Source of the DNA: Streptomyces sp. NBC_00663
Lineage (GTDB): Bacteria > Actinomycetota > Actinomycetes > Streptomycetales > Streptomycetaceae
NCBI RefSeq assembly: GCF_036226885.1
Contig: NZ_CP109027.1
Span: 6,696,001-6,760,000, forward strand
DNA length: 64,000 bases
Direction: 5' to 3'
A model generated the notes under the pieces. The model ran no database searches. It saw only the letters and a program-made list of their open reading frames with translations, and was not told the DNA's origin. A program made the position numbers and the translations under genes. Shown one piece after another: positions 51,746-59,983 of this stretch (its first letter is position 1; every line of letters starts with the position of its first letter).

Positions 51746-52750
51746 TTACGGCTCTGTCGTTTCTGATTCGAGCTGTTGCCTCGTCGCCAGGTCGTAGACC
51801 CCGTACTCCGTCACCTGGACGCCCCGCGCCCACTGGTAGCGGGTGACCGCGTCCTCCACGCCCTCGTTGTAGTGGCCGCTCGCCTTCCTCGGGTAGAGGC
51901 CCAGCTGGGTCAGGCGCAGTTCCAGTTCCACCACCTCGTCGCCCTGAGCGCCTCGGCGCAGCACGGGTGGGGTGCTCTCCCGGGACGTGCTGGAGTTGTC
52001 CGCCGTGTCGGTGGGGGTGCTCGTCGTCGCGGTCGCCGTGGGCTTCTCGGAGGGCGACGACGGGGTCGGGGAGGCGCTGGAGCGGGACGGTGACGGGGAC
52101 GCGGACTTCGACGGGCTCGCGCTCGCGGACGGGGACGCCGAGGTCGGCCCGGCCGATGCCGTGCTCGTCGACGGGGGCGCCTGTGCCGAACTGGTCGACG
52201 CGTCCGGAACGCTCGCCCTGACCCCCTCGGGCAGTGCGGTGTCGCGCTGCGGGGTGTCGTACGAGAGCAGGCCGCTCGCCAGACCGGCCGCCGCGATCAC
52301 CGCCACGAGGGCGGCGGCCGAGGCCACGATCAGGGTGCGGCGGTTGGGCGTGCGGGTGGGCGTGGGGGTGTCTTCGCCGGGGGTGTCTTCGCCCGGGGTG
52401 CCTTCGCCCCGGGTGCCTTCGCCCCGGGTGCTTTCGCCGGGGTGCGGAGCGTTCTCGAAAAGGCTCAGGTCCGTGGTGCTGGGCGGGGGCGGTGCGGATA
52501 TCGGGCGCAACTGCATCGTCGCGTCGGGGGGCGGGGTGAGGGTGGGGGTGGCGGCCTCGGGGGCTTCGCCGTCCAGGTCCACGTACGGACGTATGCGCAG
52601 CGGATCAAAGTCCTCCGCCGCCGCCTGTGCCGCCTCGCGCGCGTCGCGCAGGGCGTCGGACGCCCGCCGGGTGCACCCGCAGGACGGGGTGTTGTCGGCC
52701 CCCCTGGGTGCCCCGCACTCCGGGCAGAGGTGGCCCTTCGACTCCGTCAT
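51746..52750 (-). CDS. Membrane-anchored peptidoglycan-binding domain protein
   Basis: 334 residues from ATG 52750 (GGGAGGGACG upstream). An N-terminal zinc ribbon (CPECG at 9-13, CGC at 24-26), a low-complexity stretch with GEGT/GEDTP units, one membrane helix (about 180-205, TLIVASAAALVAVIAAAGLA), then a long S/T/P-rich linker and a C-terminal peptidoglycan-binding_1 domain (LRRGAQGDEVVELELRLTQL, YQWARGVQVTEYGVYDLATR). The zinc ribbon would be cytoplasmic and the PGBD outside, so it may link cytosolic sensing to wall state. The GEDTP stretch is coded by 15-base tandem repeats (about 52360-52440). Confidence 0.87.
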   Translation of the reverse strand: MTESKGHLCPECGAPRGADNTPSCGCTRRASDALRDAREAAQAAAEDFDPLRIRPYVDLDGEAPEAATPTLTPPPDATMQLRPISAPPPPSTTDLSLFENAPHPGESTRGEGTRGEGTPGEDTPGEDTPTPTRTPNRRTLIVASAAALVAVIAAAGLASGLLSYDTPQRDTALPEGVRASVPDASTSSAQAPPSTSTASAGPTSASPSASASPSKSASPSPSRSSASPTPSSPSEKPTATATTSTPTDTADNSSTSRESTPPVLRRGAQGDEVVELELRLTQLGLYPRKASGHYNEGVEDAVTRYQWARGVQVTEYGVYDLATRQQLESETTEP

Positions 52751-52911
52751 GTGTTCGTCCCTCCCCTCGCGAACTCCAGAGATTATGCAGACCTTCTTCA
52801 CACCCGTCTCCCGCCAACCCCCGGAATAACGGCTTCCAACAGGACTCGACAGGCCATAAGTGGTCACACCGACCACGATGGAGTCGTAACGAATCTCACG
52901 GGAGGTCTTTC

Positions 52912-54960
52912 ATGGCCGCGGATGCGCACGCTATGACGGGAAATGTGCGGGACGCGCGAGACGAGCACGTGCCCGGGAACGTCCTCGTGTCTATCGGGGC
53001 GTTGCTTCTCGGGATGCTGCTCGCCGCGCTGGACCAGACGATCGTGTCGACCGCGCTGCCGACCATCGTCAGTGACCTGGGCGGCCTTGAGCATCTGTCG
53101 TGGGTCGTCACCGCGTATCTGCTCGCCTCCACGGCCGCGACCCCGCTGTGGGGCAAACTCGGCGACCAGTACGGGCGCAAGAGGCTGTTCCAGACCGCGA
53201 TCGTGATCTTTCTGATCGGGTCGGCGCTGTGCGGGATGGCGCAGAACATGCCCCAACTCATCGCGTTCCGGGCGCTTCAGGGGCTCGGGGGCGGTGGGCT
53301 CATGGTGCTGTCCATGGCCATCGTCGGCGACCTCGTGCCGCCGCGGGAACGTGGACGCTACCAAGGGCTGTTCGGCGCGGTGTTCGGGGCGACGAGTGTG
53401 CTCGGGCCGCTGCTGGGCGGGGTGTTCACCGAGCATCTGAGCTGGCGGTGGGTCTTCTACGTCAATCTGCCCGTCGGCGTGGTGGCGCTTGCCGTCATCG
53501 CCGCCGTGCTGCGGATTCCGCGCAAGGCGACCCGCCATGTCATCGACTATCTGGGGACGTTCCTGATCGCGTCCGTCGCCACGTGTCTCGTGCTCGTCGC
53601 GTCCCTCGGTGGCACCACGTGGGGGTGGGGGTCGCCGCAGATCATCGGGCTGGCCGTGCTCGGGGTCGTGCTGGGTGTCGCCTTCGTGGCGGTGGAGCGG
53701 CGGGCGGTGGAGCCCGTGCTGCCGTTGAAGCTGTTCCGCATTCGGACGTTCGCGTTGTCCGCCGTGATCAGCTTTGTCGTGGGGTTCGCCATGTTCGGCG
53801 CCATGACTTATCTGCCCACCTTCCTTCAGGTCGTGCAGGGCGTCTCGCCGACCATGTCCGGTGTGCACATGCTGCCGATGGTGTTCGGGCTGCTGCTGTC
53901 GTCGACCGCGTCCGGGCAGATTGTCAGCCGCACCGGGCGGTGGAAGGTGTTCCCGATCGCGGGCACCGCGGTCACCACGATCGGGCTGCTGCTGCTCCAC
54001 CAGCTCGACGAGGGCAGTTCCACCTGGGTCATGAGCAGCTACTTCTTCGTGTTCGGGCTGGGGCTCGGGCTCGTCATGCAGGTGCTGGTGCTCATCGTGC
54101 AGAACGCCGTGTCGTACGAGGACCTCGGCGTCGCCACGTCCGGGGCGACCTTCTTCCGGTCGATCGGGGCGTCGTTCGGGGTCGCCATCTTCGGCACGGT
54201 GTTCACGAACCGGCTCGGGGACAAGCTGGCGGACGCGTTCGCAGGGGGGCGGTTGCCGGGTGGGGTGACCGTCGAGGGGCTGGAGGCCGATCCTCGTGAC
54301 ATCGCGAATCTGCCGGCTGCGTTGCGGCCGGCCGCGCTGCACGCGTACGCCTCGTCGATCACGGATGTCTTCCTGTACGCCGCGCCTGTGGCCTTGTTGG
54401 GGTTCGTGCTGGCCTGGTTCCTCAAGGAGGATCGACTGCGGGCGTCGGTCACCGCGCCGGACGTGACGGAGACGCTGGCCAGCAATCCGGTGGAACGGTC
54501 TTCTTACGACGAGGTGTGCCGGGCGTTGTCGGTGCTCGGTACGCGCGAGGGGCGGCGGGAGATCTATCGGACGATCACTGATCGGGCGGGGTACGACCTG
54601 TTGCCCGGGGCGAGTTGGCTGCTGCTGCGGATCAACAAGTACGGGTCGGTGGAGCCGGGGGCGCTCGCCGCGGGGAGTTCTGTGCCGTTGCAGGTCGTCA
54701 TCGCCGCGGCTCGGCAGGTGGAGGAGCGGAGGCTGGCGGTGCGGTCGGGGGTGGATCTGGTGCTGACCGCGGAGGGGGTGCTGGTCGCGGAGCGGCTTGC
54801 GGCGGCGCGGGAGGAGTCGTTGGCGGAGCTGCTGGGGGACTGGTGGGGGGCTGATCGGCCTACCGATCTGGTCCAGTTGGTGGGCGAGTTGAACGCGGAA
54901 CTGTGCGGGTCGGACCGGGAGCAGCCGCAGAACGGGGCGGTCGTGGCAGGGGGCGAGTGA
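52912..54960 (+). CDS. DHA2 MFS exporter with C-terminal MarR-like domain
   Basis: 682 residues from ATG 52912 (GGGAGGTCTTTC). Residues about 15-515 form the 14-helix exporter: ALDQTIVSTALPTIVSDLGG, WGKLGDQYGRKR (motif A), GPLLGGVFTEHLSWRWVFYV (motif C). After a short linker, about 530-670 is a soluble helical domain resembling a MarR winged HTH (LLLRINKYGSVEPGALAAGS, QVEERRLAVRSGVDLVLTAE, then the LAELLGDWW helix). It may sense the drug or act as a tethered regulator. Upstream region has no visible TetR-type neighbour. Confidence 0.9.
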   Translation: MAADAHAMTGNVRDARDEHVPGNVLVSIGALLLGMLLAALDQTIVSTALPTIVSDLGGLEHLSWVVTAYLLASTAATPLWGKLGDQYGRKRLFQTAIVIFLIGSALCGMAQNMPQLIAFRALQGLGGGGLMVLSMAIVGDLVPPRERGRYQGLFGAVFGATSVLGPLLGGVFTEHLSWRWVFYVNLPVGVVALAVIAAVLRIPRKATRHVIDYLGTFLIASVATCLVLVASLGGTTWGWGSPQIIGLAVLGVVLGVAFVAVERRAVEPVLPLKLFRIRTFALSAVISFVVGFAMFGAMTYLPTFLQVVQGVSPTMSGVHMLPMVFGLLLSSTASGQIVSRTGRWKVFPIAGTAVTTIGLLLLHQLDEGSSTWVMSSYFFVFGLGLGLVMQVLVLIVQNAVSYEDLGVATSGATFFRSIGASFGVAIFGTVFTNRLGDKLADAFAGGRLPGGVTVEGLEADPRDIANLPAALRPAALHAYASSITDVFLYAAPVALLGFVLAWFLKEDRLRASVTAPDVTETLASNPVERSSYDEVCRALSVLGTREGRREIYRTITDRAGYDLLPGASWLLLRINKYGSVEPGALAAGSSVPLQVVIAAARQVEERRLAVRSGVDLVLTAEGVLVAERLAAAREESLAELLGDWWGADRPTDLVQLVGELNAELCGSDREQPQNGAVVAGGE

Positions 54961-55162
54961 CCTGGTGACCCGGTGACCTGGTGACCGGTGGGCGCGGTTC
55001 GGTTTCGTCGTGGGTCGGGGCCGCGCCGGGGGGTGTCCGTCCTCGGAACGGCGCGAAATCGGTCACCTACAAAGGGCCCCCGCGCTGACGCGCCAACCGC
55101 TGCGGGCGGACACCCCCCGACACGTCCCCTCACCGCCGTACGCGCCTGCGGCTCGTGCCGCC
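54961..55162. other. Gene-free stretch between the exporter and the repeat array
   Basis: The first part has a GGTGACC direct repeat, three units at 54963-54987. No frame with coding bias or ribosome site was seen in the rest; small frames here match the exporter shadow or the repeat array. Confidence 0.5.
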
Positions 55163-55727
55163 CAGGGACGCGGGCAACTGCGCCACCAGCCACGACGCAC
55201 CCGCAGTCGGGCGACGGATACGGGTGCCCCCTAGCCTTCACGCGCCGGTCCGGGCCACGCCGCCAGGGGCCCGGGGAACTGCGCGACCAGCCACGACGCA
55301 TCCGCAGTCGGGCGACGGGGGTGCGGATGCTCCCTAGCCTTCACGCGCCGGTCCGGGCCACGCCGCCAGGGGCGCGGGGAACTGCGCGACCAGCCACGGC
55401 GCATCCGCAGCGGGGCGATGGGGGTTGGGTGCTCCCTCGGCTTCATACGCCGGTGTGGGCCACGTCCCCAGGGGCGCGGGGAACTGCGCGATCGGCCACG
55501 ACGCATCCGCAGTCGGGCGACGGGTGTGGGTGCGTCGTGGCCTTCACTCGCCGGTGTGGGCTACGTCCTCAGGGGGGCGGGGAACTGCGCGACCAGCCAC
55601 GGCGCATCCGCAGCGGGGCGATGGGGGTTGGGTGCTCCCTCGGCTTCATACGCCGGTGTGGGCCACGTCCCCAGGGGCGCGGGGAACTGCGCGACTGGCC
55701 ACGACGCACCCGCAGTCGCCCGGCGGG
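55163..55727 (+). repeat. Tandem array of a 102-base unit, 5.5 copies
   Basis: Units start at 55163, 55264, 55367, 55469, 55570 and 55672 (lengths 101, 103, 102, 101, 102, then truncated). Each opens with the dispersed GGGGCGCGGGGAACTGCGCG core and ends near a CCGGTGTGGGCCACGTC segment. Units 3 and 5 differ by a single base, so a two-unit block seems to have duplicated recently. The array fills most of the 818-base gap between the exporter and the next gene. Confidence 0.93.
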
Positions 55728-55778
55728 CTCTCGTGGGCGTTGCTGTTTGAGGGGCTCGGTCGGGGCTACTCGTAGCGC

Positions 55779-56423
55779 ATGACAACTGGCGTGATCATCG
55801 CTCTGATCGTGATCGTGGCGGCCGTCGTCGTGGTGGCGGTCGTCCTGGCCCGGCGCAAGCCCGGTGGGCGGGACCTGAAGCGGCGCTTCGGGCCCGAGTA
55901 CGACCGGGTCGTCGCCCGGCATGACGGGGACTCGCAGGCTGCCGAGCGCGAGCTCGCCGAGCGCGTGGACAAGCACGGGTCGCTGCGTGAGCGGGACCTG
56001 GAGCCCGCGCAGCGGCAGGAGTACGAGGCTCGGTGGGCGGCCGCCCAGGAGCGGTTCGTCGAGTCGCCCCGAGAGGCGGTGGACGAGGCGGACCGGCTCC
56101 TCGGTGAGGTGGCCGGAGCCCGCGGGTTCCCCGACGGGAAGCAGTACGAGGAGCAGCTCGCCGCCCTGTCCGTGCATCACGCGGACCATGTGCACGGCTA
56201 CCGGCGTGTGCACCGCGCGGCTCATACGCGCGGCGGCACGGAGGACGGTGCGCAGGGCGGCACCGAGGAGATGCGCGAGGCCATGGTCGAGGCCCGGGCC
56301 CTGTTCGAGGAGTTGGTGGGTGCCGGTGGGCGGCGTGAGGCGGCTGGTCACCGGACCGTGCGCAATGACGGTCACGGCCATCAGCCGTGGACGTTCACCC
56401 GGCGTCAGGCGAAGGGGAGTTGA
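55779..56423 (+). CDS. Single-pass membrane protein, unknown
   Basis: 214 residues from ATG 55779. N-terminal helix VIIALIVIVAAVVVVAVVLA (about 5-24) anchors a long charged, helical part (AERELAERVDKHGSLRERDL, LEPAQRQEYEARWAAAQERF). The second half carries histidines (ALSVHHADHVHGYRRVHRAA) and a G-T-rich loop. No enzyme motif seen. Forms an operon with the next gene, five bases away. Confidence 0.82.
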   Translation: MTTGVIIALIVIVAAVVVVAVVLARRKPGGRDLKRRFGPEYDRVVARHDGDSQAAERELAERVDKHGSLRERDLEPAQRQEYEARWAAAQERFVESPREAVDEADRLLGEVAGARGFPDGKQYEEQLAALSVHHADHVHGYRRVHRAAHTRGGTEDGAQGGTEEMREAMVEARALFEELVGAGGRREAAGHRTVRNDGHGHQPWTFTRRQAKGS

Positions 56424-56428
56424 GAGGC

Positions 56429-56917
56429 ATGACGGATGCCATGAGCGGTCGGGGTGCCGAGAGCGTCCCGCAGCGGGGCCAGGGGGACGGTTCGCCCCTC
56501 GTGGCCGGGCACGAGGGCGAGGGACGCGGCCTGGACAACGGGCCCGGCCTGGGCAAGGGACGTGAGAAGGCTCCCCTGGTCGCCGACCATGAGGGCGCGG
56601 GGCGTGAGGCCCATGAGGGCAAGCTGCTCGCCGATGAGCAGTGCGACAAGCTCTCCGGGCAGTTGCAGCACGCCATGACCGGGTTCGTGGACGGGCCCCG
56701 GGCCGCCGTAGAGGAAGCCGACCATGTGCTCGAAGAGGTCGCCTCGCGGTTCACGGACGCCATGGACCAGCGGCGGCGCACGCTGCGGCAGTCCTGGCAG
56801 GGGGCCCGGCACACGGACGGCCCCACGGCCGGCGACGGCGGCTCCGGTGACACCGAGCAGCTTCGGCTCGCCCTGCGTGACTACCGCGAGCTCACGGAGC
56901 GGCTACTGCGACTCTGA
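56429..56917 (+). CDS. Hypothetical hydrophilic protein
   Basis: 162 residues from ATG 56429 with GAGAGG. Glycine- and glutamate-rich N-terminus with two PLVAxHEGxGR units (SPLVAGHEGEGRGL and APLVADHEGAGREA) hinting at internal duplication. The second half is a helical pair (QLQHAMTGFVDGPRAAVEEA, LRLALRDYRELTERLLRL). No known family. The last 15 bases overlap the end of the convergent DUF1992 gene. Confidence 0.78.
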   Translation: MTDAMSGRGAESVPQRGQGDGSPLVAGHEGEGRGLDNGPGLGKGREKAPLVADHEGAGREAHEGKLLADEQCDKLSGQLQHAMTGFVDGPRAAVEEADHVLEEVASRFTDAMDQRRRTLRQSWQGARHTDGPTAGDGGSGDTEQLRLALRDYRELTERLLRL

Positions 56918-57328
56918 GCGGCCCGACTCCGCCCGGCGCTCCCGCCACTGGCGTACGACCTCTTCGATGTCGTACGGCTTCATACCCAGCGGGGGGCCGG
57001 GCGGTGGCCTGTGCATCATGGCGCGGATCTTGACGTTGACGTCGGTGATCAGTTTGCGGACCGTGTGTTCCGAAGCGGCCGTGCGGGCGGCGGCCAGGGT
57101 GTCCTCGGCCTCTTTGCGCAGGGCCAGGGACGGGGGGAGTGCGGACAGGCCCTCGCGGGCCATCTTGCGTTTGATCCACCAGAGTTCGTCGTAGGGCGTG
57201 TACAGCTCCGGTGGCAACGGCTCGCCTGTGCCGGGGAGTCGGTCGAAGTCGCCGCGGCCCTGCGCGTCTCGGATCTGTTTGTCGACCCAGGACTCGAACG
57301 GGACGCCGGGTGGCTTTCGCTCGGTCAT
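56903..57328 (-). CDS. DUF1992 (DnaJ-homologue subfamily C 28-like) protein
   Basis: 141 residues. PFESWVDKQIRDAQGRGDFD and LPGTGEPLP plus the WWIKRKMAREGLS block are the DUF1992 signature, found beside J-domain proteins in eukaryotes but without a J domain in bacteria. Helical, cytoplasmic, function unknown. Convergent and overlapping with the hypothetical gene before it. Confidence 0.88.
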   Translation of the reverse strand: MTERKPPGVPFESWVDKQIRDAQGRGDFDRLPGTGEPLPPELYTPYDELWWIKRKMAREGLSALPPSLALRKEAEDTLAAARTAASEHTVRKLITDVNVKIRAMMHRPPPGPPLGMKPYDIEEVVRQWRERRAESGRSESQ

Positions 57329-57431
57329 GCGTCCATTGTGCCGGACGCGATGGGGCCGGGCGATTTATCATGCGGCCGCTGTGCAAGGACACTTGCTCAG
57401 GAACGGTTCAGGAACTGCAAAGGGAGCGCAC

Positions 57432-57824
57432 GTGCTCGAACTCACCATGGCCGCCGTCTCCGCGGCGGAGGAGGGTGCCACGGCCGGCATGCTCATGGCC
57501 GACGCGCCCAGCGAGCCGGGCGCACTGCTGCGGGTGGGCCGCGACAAGACCGTGTGCCGGCTGGCGACGCCCGACGACTGGCTGTTCGTCTCCCGGGTCC
57601 ATCTGGAGTTCCTGTGCGGGCCGGAGGGCACGTGGCAGGTGACGTGGCTGCGCGGGTCGCAGGCCGAGCCGTCGAGCGAGGTGCGGCTGACCATCGGTGA
57701 GTACGCCCAGCCGCTGGCCTACGGGGGGAGCGTGCCGCTGCCCCGGGGCGGCAGCGGCGAGATCGTCGTCGTGGACCGCACCGCCCCGCGCAGCGTCAAC
57801 GTCGGCTTCTATCACGAGGTCTGA
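57432..57824 (+). CDS. FHA-like domain protein
   Basis: 130 residues from a GTG at 57432 (AGGGAG upstream). A single beta-sandwich with the FHA core residues: LLRVGRDKTVCRL (R36 in the VGR 35-37 turn) and FVSRVHLEFLCGPEGTWQVT (SRVH 54-57), then EIVVVDR. FHA domains bind phosphothreonine; here the usual following asparagine is not obvious. It would be a kinase-signalling adaptor. Partner unknown. Confidence 0.75.
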   Translation: MLELTMAAVSAAEEGATAGMLMADAPSEPGALLRVGRDKTVCRLATPDDWLFVSRVHLEFLCGPEGTWQVTWLRGSQAEPSSEVRLTIGEYAQPLAYGGSVPLPRGGSGEIVVVDRTAPRSVNVGFYHEV

Positions 57825-57848
57825 GCGCCGGGCGGGCTCCGCCGGGGG

Positions 57849-58520
57849 CTACGACTCCACTCGCGCCAGCGCGAAGCCGTCGTAGCCCTTCGCCCCCACC
57901 GTCTGGATCGCCGTGGCGGTCACGCGGGGGTGTGAGCCGAGGAGTTCGAGGGCGGCGCGGGTTCCGGTGACGTCGGGGGTGGTGTCGTCCGGGTCGGCCA
58001 CCCGGCCGCCTCGTACGACGTTGTCCACGATGATCAGGCTGCCCGCGCGGGTCAGCTTCAGGGCCCACTCCACGTAGTGCGGGTTGTTCGCCTTGTCCGC
58101 GTCGATGAAGACCAGGTCGAAGGGGGGCGGGTGCTCGTCGGCCAGGAGGGGGAGGGTGTCGAGGGCCGCGCCCACCCGGATCTCCACGAGCTTGTCCAGG
58201 CCGGCCCGGGCGATGTTCCCCGCGGCGACCTCGGCGTGCCGCGGGCTGTACTCCAGGGAGACCAGTCGGCCGTCGGCGGGCAGGGCGCGGGCCAGCCAGA
58301 TGGTGCTGTAGCCGGCCAGGGTGCCGATCTCCAGGATCCGCCGGGCGCCCTGGATCCGGGCCAGGAGCTGGAGCAGCTTGCCCTGCGGGGCGGAGACGGC
58401 GATCGGCGGGAGCCGGGCCGCGTCGCTGTCGCGGAGGGTGGCTGTCAGTGCTTCGTCGTCGGGTGCGAGATGGGTGGCGAAGTAGGCGTCCACGGCTTCC
58501 CAGCGCTGCGACTCGCTCAT
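57849..58520 (-). CDS. Class I SAM-dependent O-methyltransferase
   Basis: 223 residues. SAM site EIGTLAGYSTIWLA (64-77), metal-ligand aspartates in FIDADKANNPHYVEW and IIVDNVVRGGR, as in catechol/caffeoyl-CoA-type O-methyltransferases. The substrate is likely a small catechol-like or phenolic molecule. Short gap (24 bases) to the FHA-like gene's stop; convergent. Confidence 0.92.
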   Translation of the reverse strand: MSESQRWEAVDAYFATHLAPDDEALTATLRDSDAARLPPIAVSAPQGKLLQLLARIQGARRILEIGTLAGYSTIWLARALPADGRLVSLEYSPRHAEVAAGNIARAGLDKLVEIRVGAALDTLPLLADEHPPPFDLVFIDADKANNPHYVEWALKLTRAGSLIIVDNVVRGGRVADPDDTTPDVTGTRAALELLGSHPRVTATAIQTVGAKGYDGFALARVES

Positions 58521-58574
58521 GCGACCTCATTCGTACGGGTGGTCAGTGCCGCTCAGTAGGTGCCCTGACCGAGG

Positions 58575-59702
58575 TTACGGGTCGGCCGGTTCACCGGCGA
58601 GTGATCCTGCCGGGCGCCGGGAGCGCCGTACGACGAACAGGGCCACCGTCGTGGTGAGCGCGGCCAGGGTGCCCGCGAGGGTCAGCAGCCAGGCCGGGAT
58701 CCCGGCGAGCGTGCGGAGCCGGTCCTCGTAGATCACCTGCTGGAACGTGGTGTCCGCGGCGGTTCGGCGCAGGGTGTGGTCGGCGTCGATCAGGTTCGGG
58801 GACGGGAACTCCTGGCCGATCGCCGTCAGGAACGGGGTGCCCGCGGTCAGCTCGGCCAGGGCGCTGCCCCGCCGGGGCGTGATCCGGCCGGCGAAGGTCA
58901 CCCGGGGGCGGGAGCCGCCGATGCGGGACGCCGGTTCCATGCGGTGGGCGGCCAGGACGTACAGGCCCAGCGACTGGGGTGTCCGCGCCAGACGGGACAG
59001 ACGCATCGGGTAGACCGGCTCATCGGCCGCGAAGGACAGGCTCAGCGGGTCCAGGGTGCCCTGGAGGGGGGTGCCGGCGGTGTCCGGGGCCAGCCGGATC
59101 GCCACGTACTCCCAGCGGCGCGCCACATAGGGCTGGAGGGCGTCGCTCAGGCGGGGCGGGAGGCTGAAGCCGTTGGCGGTCAGCCAGCCGCCGAGGGCGT
59201 CCGGGTCCGTGGCGGTCAGGCGGGCCACGTCGAAGGGGCCCAGCTTCTGGCGGCCCACCACGCCCACACCGGGCGCCCTGCCGACGCCGGGCGGGGGCGC
59301 GCCCGCGTCCCGGCCGCCGCCGGAGACCAGCGGCCAGTCGCCGTCCTGCGGCCAGAAGTGGTACCGGGTGCGGTGCACGGGCGCGGTGGCGGCGTCCAGC
59401 TGGTCGAAGAGGGCCGGATCGCCCAGCTCCACCTCCGCGCGGTGCGGGACCGGCATGATCCAGGCGGCGCGGTCGCTGTCGCCGTCGACCGTCAGCCGCA
59501 TCACGATCCGCTCCCGGCCGCCGTCCCAGCGCACCACCGACACCTCACGTGCCACGCCGACCCGCCGGGCGGTGTCCGGGATCATGGCGCCGCAGCCGCA
59601 GGCGTACGCCGGGGCGACCAGGGAACCCACCTGGGTGGCGAGTAACGCCAGGACGACCGCGAGCAGGCGGCGGCGCGCCCGGCCTCTCAGGAAATCGACC
59701 AT
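58575..59702 (-). CDS. DUF2330 membrane protein
   Basis: 375 residues from ATG 59702 (GGGGGGA upstream). Signal/anchor segment to about residue 34 (LAVVLALLATQVGSLVAPAY), then ACGCGAM, the typical DUF2330 opening, an extracellular domain and a second membrane helix near the C-terminus (WLLTLAGTLAALTTTVALFV) with a basic tail. DUF2330 function is unknown; the cysteine cluster ACGCG may hold a cofactor or disulfide. Confidence 0.87.
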   Translation of the reverse strand: MVDFLRGRARRRLLAVVLALLATQVGSLVAPAYACGCGAMIPDTARRVGVAREVSVVRWDGGRERIVMRLTVDGDSDRAAWIMPVPHRAEVELGDPALFDQLDAATAPVHRTRYHFWPQDGDWPLVSGGGRDAGAPPPGVGRAPGVGVVGRQKLGPFDVARLTATDPDALGGWLTANGFSLPPRLSDALQPYVARRWEYVAIRLAPDTAGTPLQGTLDPLSLSFAADEPVYPMRLSRLARTPQSLGLYVLAAHRMEPASRIGGSRPRVTFAGRITPRRGSALAELTAGTPFLTAIGQEFPSPNLIDADHTLRRTAADTTFQQVIYEDRLRTLAGIPAWLLTLAGTLAALTTTVALFVVRRSRRPAGSLAGEPADP

Positions 59703-59983
59703 TCCCCCCAAACCCTCCGCTGCACGGTCGCCGGGCCTCTCAGACGGTTACGCGGAGCATACGGGTCCGCGGCTTGTAGCTACGTAAGTGATCCACCGCG
59801 CGCTCAGCGAGGCGGTGCGAGACGGTGCGGACTATCGTCATTCGGACAAATGCGGGACGGGCGTCAGGTGAAGCGGAACCGCCTGCGTCTCTTCTCCGGG
59901 GGGCGGTGCGTGCCTCATAGGGTGCGCACGACAGACTTCGCGTATCGGACGTGAGGGACGAACTGGGCGGGAGGTCTGGGCGC

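Noticed and set aside
55231..55785. Overlapping reading frames in the tandem array, repetitive peptides of G, R, T and P
   Set aside because: They arise from the 102-base repeat, which is close to a multiple of three; no start sites or coding bias.
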